In this document: one piece after another, positions 61,901-64,000 of the stretch
Position numbering within the stretch: the first letter of the stretch is position 1
Layout of the letters: the number at the start of each line of letters is the position of its first letter
Source of the DNA: Sphingomonas kyeonggiensis
GTDB taxonomy: Bacteria > Pseudomonadota > Alphaproteobacteria > Sphingomonadales > Sphingomonadaceae
Assembly (NCBI RefSeq): GCF_030812785.1
Contig: NZ_JAUSTJ010000002.1
Location: forward strand, 186,001-250,000
Direction of reading: 5' to 3'
DNA length: 64,000 bases
Position numbers and translations under genes: made by a program
Notes under the pieces: generated by a model
What the model saw: the letters and a program-made list of their open reading frames with translations, nothing else
What the model was told of the DNA's origin: nothing
The model's database searches: none

Positions 61901-64000
61901 ATCGCGGCGGCGGGTCATGACGTGACGCTCACCTCCGATACCGGCTCAATCGTCCAGGCGAACGATCCGGATGCGGTGATCTATGGCAGCACGCTCAACG
62001 CGAGCGCAGGCGGCGACATCACGCTGGGCGGGGCCAACCAGTTCGGCGTGCTGAGCCTCGACCTGGCGGGCAACGCCACCGTCAAGACGGCCGGCAATGT
62101 GATGCTCACCGGCATCGTCGATGTCGGCGGCAATCTGTCGCTTATCTCGGGCGGGCGGATCACCAGCAACACGATGACCGGCGGGGTGACCGGCACGCTC
62201 ACCGCGCGCGCCCAGACCGGCATCGCGATCGCGTTCGACAGCGGCGACGTCGGCGCGTTCGGCGACCAGATCACTGCCGCGGGCGATGTCGGCCTCCAGG
62301 CGCGGAATGTCCGGCTGACCGGCACCGTGACCGCGCCCGGGGCGTTCCGCGCAGATGCGCTCAGCGGCTCGGTCACCCAGTCGGCCGGTTCGATCATCAT
62401 TGCAGCGAGCGCCGCGGGCTCGGCGACCGGCAACATGCTGCTGGGCGGCAACAACACGATCCGCACGATCCTGGGGCTGACCGCGGCCGGCGACCTGAGC
62501 TTCAAGACCAGCGGCGCCCTCGACATCGCCGGCACGCTCACCGCCGGCGCCAGCTCGGCGATGACGCTGACTACGGGCGGCGACATCCGCATCACCGGCG
62601 CCGATCCGGTCAGCGGCGGCACGCTGAACGTGCTCGCCACGGGGGCCTGGGCAAGCTTCTACAGCAACCCGATGAACCCGCGCACCGTCAGCTTCAGCGC
62701 GCTGGGCAATGTGAGCGCCGGCAACTTCGAGATCTACAACGCAGGCTCGCTCGATCTCACCGGCAACTTCGTCGCGACGATGGGTGTGGTCATCGACGCC
62801 GACGGCCAGATCACCCAGTCGGCCGGCACGCTGACGGCCGGCCTGTTGACGCTCAATGGCTATGGCATCGCGGTCGACCGGCAGAACCAGGTCAACAGAC
62901 TGCAGGGCAGCGCCCATGGCGGCACCGCGTTCAGCTTCACCAATGCCAGGGACCTGGTCCTGATCGGCAATCTCGGCTCGGGCGATGTCACGCTGAACAT
63001 CGACGGCAACTTCACCAACAATGCCGGCATCCTCACCTACGGGGACATCAGCATCACCGCCGCGGGCGGCTATATGCGCGAGCTCTCGGGCAACAAGGTC
63101 ACTGTCCAGGGCGGGGCGAACGACCTGTCCATCGACGCCATCACCACCAGCGACGATGTCTCGGTGACCGGCACCGGCAATGTCGCGGTCGGCCTGCTCC
63201 ACCGGTCCAGCAACAACGACGTGGCGGGCGACGGCTATAATGCGCTGATCTCGGGCCATAACGTCACGCTGGGCGCTCCGAGCGGCTCGATCACGAACTC
63301 GGACGTCGTCGACTACAGCGTCGGCGCTACGCCGGGCACGGTAACCATCCAGGCGACCGGCAACGCCACGCTGGGCGTCGACCAAGTCTACAACGCTGCG
63401 ATCGACATCTCCGCGGCCGGCGACGTCCATGCGGAGTCGAACAACGCACTGATGCTGGGCAATGTCTCCGGCGCGAACATCACGCTGCTCGCCGGCACCG
63501 ACCTGACGGCCAGCTCGATCGCCACATCGGGCGTCTATTCGGTCACCGCGGGTGACATCGGCGCGGGCGCGTTCAACTTCCAGGGTGGCAACCCGCTCGA
63601 CATCCTCATCACCGATACCTCCGGCGACCTGACCCTGTCGGGCAACATCGCCGCCCGCCGCAACACCACCGTAACCGCTGCCAGCAATGTCCTGGGCGGC
63701 ACGGCGACGCTCGCGGCCGGCCTGGCCATGGACGGCACGCTCACCGTCAACGGTACCGACATCACGCTGGGCGCGGCGAACAACGTCTATGACGTGGTGC
63801 TCAACGGCACCGGCACGGTCGATGTCGGGCAGGTCTCGGTCGGCCAAGACTATGTGCTGAAGGGCAGCACCTTCCTGCACGGCGCGCTCTCGCCGATCGG
63901 CGACAAGGCGGGCAGCTGGACCCTGACCAGCCTTGCCGGCCTCAATCTGGGCGGGCTCACGCTCAACTATAAGGGCAATATCGACTTCCATGTCGCCGGC
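49991..64000 (+). CDS. giant TpsA exoprotein, filamentous-haemagglutinin type, 3'-truncated by window
   Basis: At least 4,670 residues; the frame is open from the ATG at 49991 (GAGGG about eight bases upstream) to the last base without a stop. A long signal peptide ends at AHAQ (residue 34). The TPS/haemagglutination domain (about 35-280) has the strand pattern TVTLGGSRTVIDWDKFDI, VFANRSDIVLNRV and the NANGVVIG motif at residues 128-135. The rest is a repetitive right-handed beta-helix, with units such as GNISAAGQTVTLA and LISDTGSITQSAG repeated throughout. It is a surface fibre or adhesin secreted by the adjacent TpsB; whether the C-terminus carries an anchor or toxin cannot be seen. Confidence 0.93.
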   Translation, partial: MSALRRRPNRRLLTTSAFGALALAAVWAAPAHAQLVQGGTPAQSNGAAPTIDQSLPNTTTVTLGGSRTVIDWDKFDINSGDTANFVFANRSDIVLNRVGGAGSTINGNLNGTIGSTGGAVGGNIWIYNANGVVIGANARISTGGLLVTTAAVDRATDSSAGGFLDGSATSFGFTGAGTGNITVQNGAQIASHGGAIALVAPVVTTEAGSSISANDGGNVLVGSAAKYKVSFRPTSTDDMDLLSFEVADGAGASGSDAINLAGDISGNRVFVAAVSKSGLVASIMSTGTISANTVGTDETGAIVLSANHDIVNGAAAAAPLSGIGEGHVSTYGGSVAGPKVDFVASENVLLRGDVGEAGATVNLHSDNTDVKQYAGVITADTLTASAQTGINFNSFSANRVDKLGALSTVTGDLAYIGDEDGVILTGAISAPGKVTLGARGFMDTTTGSITAGSLELSLGGGGSFKVNGDANLSYGQSQGAVMIHATGGITLSNEFGMILGDTLTLTADTGAIRETGGFISGGGAVVANAAGEIDLSGANSFTSLTANSADGERVTVNATGNLDFKVNTFSVARFTVGGDATSSGTNALIAGGLFVTAGGAINLSSDGGDAAFGDMSAGGNIAVTMDDDVVLGGVIQAGNGGAATFTSNNGAIRQVTGSITAGSIVFDADSTITQSNGAFIQTGGLSLTSGGTVTMGSANSFTSIQDLHVGGDLTLRNAGTINLTPVVSGGYTAGGQLNLTSDAGDIIGPDPITASRITASAWGSIGLSGAIDSLGAVTAGGMIGISSNRALSVTGNVVAGTNVSLSGTSIGQGAGTAISGNDVTLNASAGAIDQDASASIHTSNYLEAHAATNLLLRGANDLGYQDAYLTGGTGKDVTIRSIGDFRYNSYGITVGALTLISDAGSIRQGSGIYADTLIAQAATGLRLDGGGVGNTVATVGGLTTASGDILFTEGNGFDIAGDISAPGLVQFGTNGDITTSAGHLSAGTLEVTAGGGASFDALGNIKLGAVSTSAGEFSLATTGDIELTGAVNTNDRNLYLYSSNGAITTHGGTVSNSFPGAVYATAQGGIDLTGAGNVNVWATSTGGGNINLSGDADVYFMVNTAGDLTVTAAGSAGNSSDVTARSVGITAGTGISLYDQTVNIDIGSYRYLSVADGYIDIENQRDIKLDGNVTAGGGTSGNWIRLKSSQNSILQNSGTITGYSVELNAAQSVTQDINAKVVTGDYGLTLTGTDVSLIGANEFPWINTYTVTHDLTLRVVGNLDMSGSANQAGSNRYTTLISDTGNIVGGPIDADRLSATATNGSLSFTYGNNRIRSLGDLTAKSTGGTDINIFTDSTMGLTGNITGGGVILHATQGISQTAGAITADRLAAGTSGNLLLGGANNFGTLTEVGHGNGTNVTIRNLGSIVLPTTSTTFGTLTLTSDTGSIGQTDAITVATLIANAATGINLAYANNFTALDGLITAAGDIRIADTNGFAIEGDITAPGTVALASGGNITTGTTTVGIVTTPHGKVDADTLTVSAVNATVYTAGDIKLGASSVISGFTLVGDGSIDLTATSNFFAASLIANTGSITQSAGILTGNTVLTGAAGSITLAKANSLSSFGGTSQGGGNVTFNNAGTSTLDLSISTTGNAVVTTAGGVLGAYIRAGDLSLTAGGAIDLTFNTDVNSVSQLVTTSGNILLTDANSFQISGDVTAGTSTLGTVDLRANAGGISQLDGTITGNDVHLTGTGNLNQVGTARIVANTIALSGYSLQFGGANSFNSTGSSISTAANGGLILRNAGSIDLDALGGYTSGSTLSLISDNGSITSTGAISASLLSAVAEHGTVSFGNAANSFISLGAVSASGDATITTSSTSLSLLGSIAVGGRLTLGAQGAITQSNGTLTAASLYATAGGATGAIALGAANDVGTLGALTADGDVSFHDINGFQIAGNVRGDHVTLIADAGAIRENSGTVIANHLTASAVDALVLNQIGNQIHTIDGLTNSSNATNVGISIASDVDMHLAGDVSAPGQYVSFYVGSGSLIQDSGTITAGALRLYIVNGNAVLGANALDNLDSIRIDNGDFTANSNLSTGVLGLNGNIVVSGTTTITNAAGITQGSGGVINTYNLNLNTAGTLDMGNVINIVGGQANIAMGSGSFLSYGDLNLRLNATGAATITSGGNINFTGAGSSSAGTLTLSAANGIYSGAGAGGQIAVDHLGTVTNSGGGGIALNLLGNVLLEGDITAAGQTVSITAEDGLSQATGNVITANRLNLTTTAPNASAVLDNANVIGTFGLNITGDATLRSTLATTIASGMSVGGSLTVNSPGDIVMAGGSVGGTLALYAGGAVNGTGYVSADRLTGSAQDYFYLNFTNLNTLDAVESGSDIQINASSSNLNIVGDVTAAGGMELSGHTLSQSAGTITAANGIGLSTDGAITQTGTGRIIAGSISAVGGDISLLGANQIGTVGNYLSSGGTSIAFRNQGSIEANSDFRFYNGRGALTLISDTGSITQSVAVDATSVTLSAATGIDFSNAGNTIDAIGGLSNGTSGGIAFHSQNSVAINGGISAAGQTVTLASGGALTQNSGGIVAGSLNASADTGISLTSTTNNVGTITGLSNASSGGIAYTDTDGYSLTGNIAAAGQTLSLAMAGAIGTVNQTGTSVVSAGLLNLSGGQIFSLRGIGGTGNHIDAIGNLGTGAEIYTNGNVDLTGTIVTTYLDLRATGGNIFQSGGSIDSSATGSVLELYGNNIALTRSGNRLGGANLTTASGSGDVTAVSTGNTSFGSVEGGNVSLTVTGGNLSGGVNADTLTASASGTISLTGRIITLGNVGAGGDAAFNSSANLTLNGAINIGTGRLTLATGGGLTQMGGSITAGGLDTTAGTSIVMTGTNNVGTIFRLVSQTGGITYTGTNGFDLAGNVTAGLGGNVSLATISGSISQSAGIITAGQLSVVAGNQIILTQANQVARLVNMSGSGGISFTARDTLELTGGINSGGAVTLASLDGAINQTDGAIGATSLSASASTGLDLFMVNNTIDAFGTLSTITGDLRLRNMFDIGLSNLSAGGDVTLETLIGAITQGAGTTLSASGLLTLTAQNGILLDKANSIGTLGTVRNTSTNGITITNAGDLILAGDLVTVGQNIVLSSNNGAIRQQGGTITGYSLSAQALGAISLDQANDIDARSANAFLSTGGDISFRSINAILLGSVSTPGLASFVSDTGGITQSVGINVGALSATALDGDIVFDQSNMIGAVKDVATDGSFTLNTAGNLALTGAITAPTLVKLTAGGTITQNAATSAITTAALQATGSSGISLLGANDVGTISLDANGNDLRFRNLGDIAIGTVSAAGHTIQLISDTGSVTQDWNTGSLIGSVIIDAAGAVTLGAANGNQLEHVDVKSGGDVDIYSSGSGYGGAITVDRIEAAGHRVTLNNGGFAISGGNITADYLYVFGVGVDLTAAANNVATLNIHTPGGNAAFTNTGNLLIDGIVSPNSLVSLRSEQGAITQTGGAIVQLVGLTAYGRDGVALAGDIQRIDGVSAGNGADVSLVSTRDLEIAGDITARNLTLRSNNSFGPNFGALTQSGGSITASSLLATAYGAIDLRQGNHVGRVTELTSFTSAAIRLTSLGGLTLDGNVTGGYLDFNTGTGALEQVSGILAGGHVDVAAGGDVTLDGANAVSEYYVASGGDATLRGTGALRIGGQAASMTVRAGGMISQLDTLLVGSLDASTTSGAIVLNFANQIGRITGLSGAGVTVNNSGDLEIAGDVTGGSQAQFFVDGGRIAQTSGTVSATSVTFDAGTDIDQAPAARIITSDFTGTAGTGLSLAGPNQIASVSLSTTSGNLLFRNQGDLDAAAFTTPGDLTLISDTGSITQSAALSIGGAASFRAAGDITLDNSGNSFLSLGVISAGGDLDLRATNLKLTGNVSAQDIWFRTGGDIDQSAGIVTTTSLGGIADGGINLGNANQIATIGELRALAGDLTLRVVGNMSLTDAIAAAGHDVTLTSDTGSIVQANDPDAVIYGSTLNASAGGDITLGGANQFGVLSLDLAGNATVKTAGNVMLTGIVDVGGNLSLISGGRITSNTMTGGVTGTLTARAQTGIAIAFDSGDVGAFGDQITAAGDVGLQARNVRLTGTVTAPGAFRADALSGSVTQSAGSIIIAASAAGSATGNMLLGGNNTIRTILGLTAAGDLSFKTSGALDIAGTLTAGASSAMTLTTGGDIRITGADPVSGGTLNVLATGAWASFYSNPMNPRTVSFSALGNVSAGNFEIYNAGSLDLTGNFVATMGVVIDADGQITQSAGTLTAGLLTLNGYGIAVDRQNQVNRLQGSAHGGTAFSFTNARDLVLIGNLGSGDVTLNIDGNFTNNAGILTYGDISITAAGGYMRELSGNKVTVQGGANDLSIDAITTSDDVSVTGTGNVAVGLLHRSSNNDVAGDGYNALISGHNVTLGAPSGSITNSDVVDYSVGATPGTVTIQATGNATLGVDQVYNAAIDISAAGDVHAESNNALMLGNVSGANITLLAGTDLTASSIATSGVYSVTAGDIGAGAFNFQGGNPLDILITDTSGDLTLSGNIAARRNTTVTAASNVLGGTATLAAGLAMDGTLTVNGTDITLGAANNVYDVVLNGTGTVDVGQVSVGQDYVLKGSTFLHGALSPIGDKAGSWTLTSLAGLNLGGLTLNYKGNIDFHVAG

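Noticed and set aside
49982-64000. Very long open frames antisense to tpsA (e.g. 51404-54172, 54248-56587, 58715-60334, 61946-63991)
   Set aside because: They have no RBS, domains or conserved composition and are explained by the GC-rich, GGC/ACC/ATC-biased codons of the sense gene, which rarely give stops in the complementary frames.

Overview
The window is high-GC alphaproteobacterial chromosome, most likely from a sphingomonad (Sphingomonas or a close relative). The evidence is the gene content: a zeta-type F1-ATPase inhibitor, the BolA/Grx4 pair, an FYDLN acidic protein, the aroA-cmk-rpsA-ihfB order, a TonB receptor beside a ROK regulator, and GC-rich dispersed inverted repeats between genes. 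There are no insertion sequences, integrases, CRISPR arrays or phage genes. Species assignment is inference.

Positions 1-15.6 kb are mostly housekeeping: leuC (cut by the window start), a tiny signal-peptide-like ORF, leuD and a quinone oxidoreductase; then zeta inhibitor-bolA-grx4; two unidentified membrane or secreted proteins; a BlaI/M56-peptidase pair with its operator; an MBL hydrolase and a DUF4230 protein; a heptahelical membrane protein; nadA; a PhyH-type dioxygenase on the other strand; and nadC translationally coupled to a secreted RNase T2. Four kinds of palindromic intergenic repeat lie here, one of them present twice.

Positions 15.2-24.5 kb hold a scavenging-type region: an orphan lipoprotein solute-binding protein, a GPH-type MFS transporter, and a TonB receptor-YdcF-S1/P1 nuclease operon divergent from a ROK regulator. 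A NagC-like operator sits between the receptor and the regulator. A 1,581-residue RTX exoprotein follows (24.7-29.5 kb), with three internal copies of a type I secretion-like module.

Positions 29.6-35.9 kb are the conserved translation block: tRNA-Leu(UAA), ihfB, rpsA, cmk, an inserted Tat-exported S33 peptidase, aroA, the FYDLN protein and tRNA-Ala(GGC). Directly after tRNA-Ala is an accessory stretch: a mini-protein with one YD repeat, a 1,391-residue RHS protein with a glycine-rich C-terminal tip, and an abutting two-helix membrane protein that looks like its immunity partner.

Positions 41.3-64 kb contain a NagD-like HAD phosphatase, an HD hydrolase divergent from a GlxA-type AraC regulator, a 7TMR-DISM histidine kinase with its LuxR-type response regulator, an orphan LuxR regulator, and a two-partner secretion system. 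The system is a TpsB transporter plus a TpsA exoprotein that is still open after 4,670 codons at the window end.

The most notable observation is that the promoter of the orphan LuxR gene and the promoter of tpsB share the same imperfect dyad (CTGTCnCTA-N4-TAGCGACA) followed at identical spacing by a TACAWT -10 element. This suggests that the two-component/LuxR cassette and the giant exoprotein form one regulatory unit.
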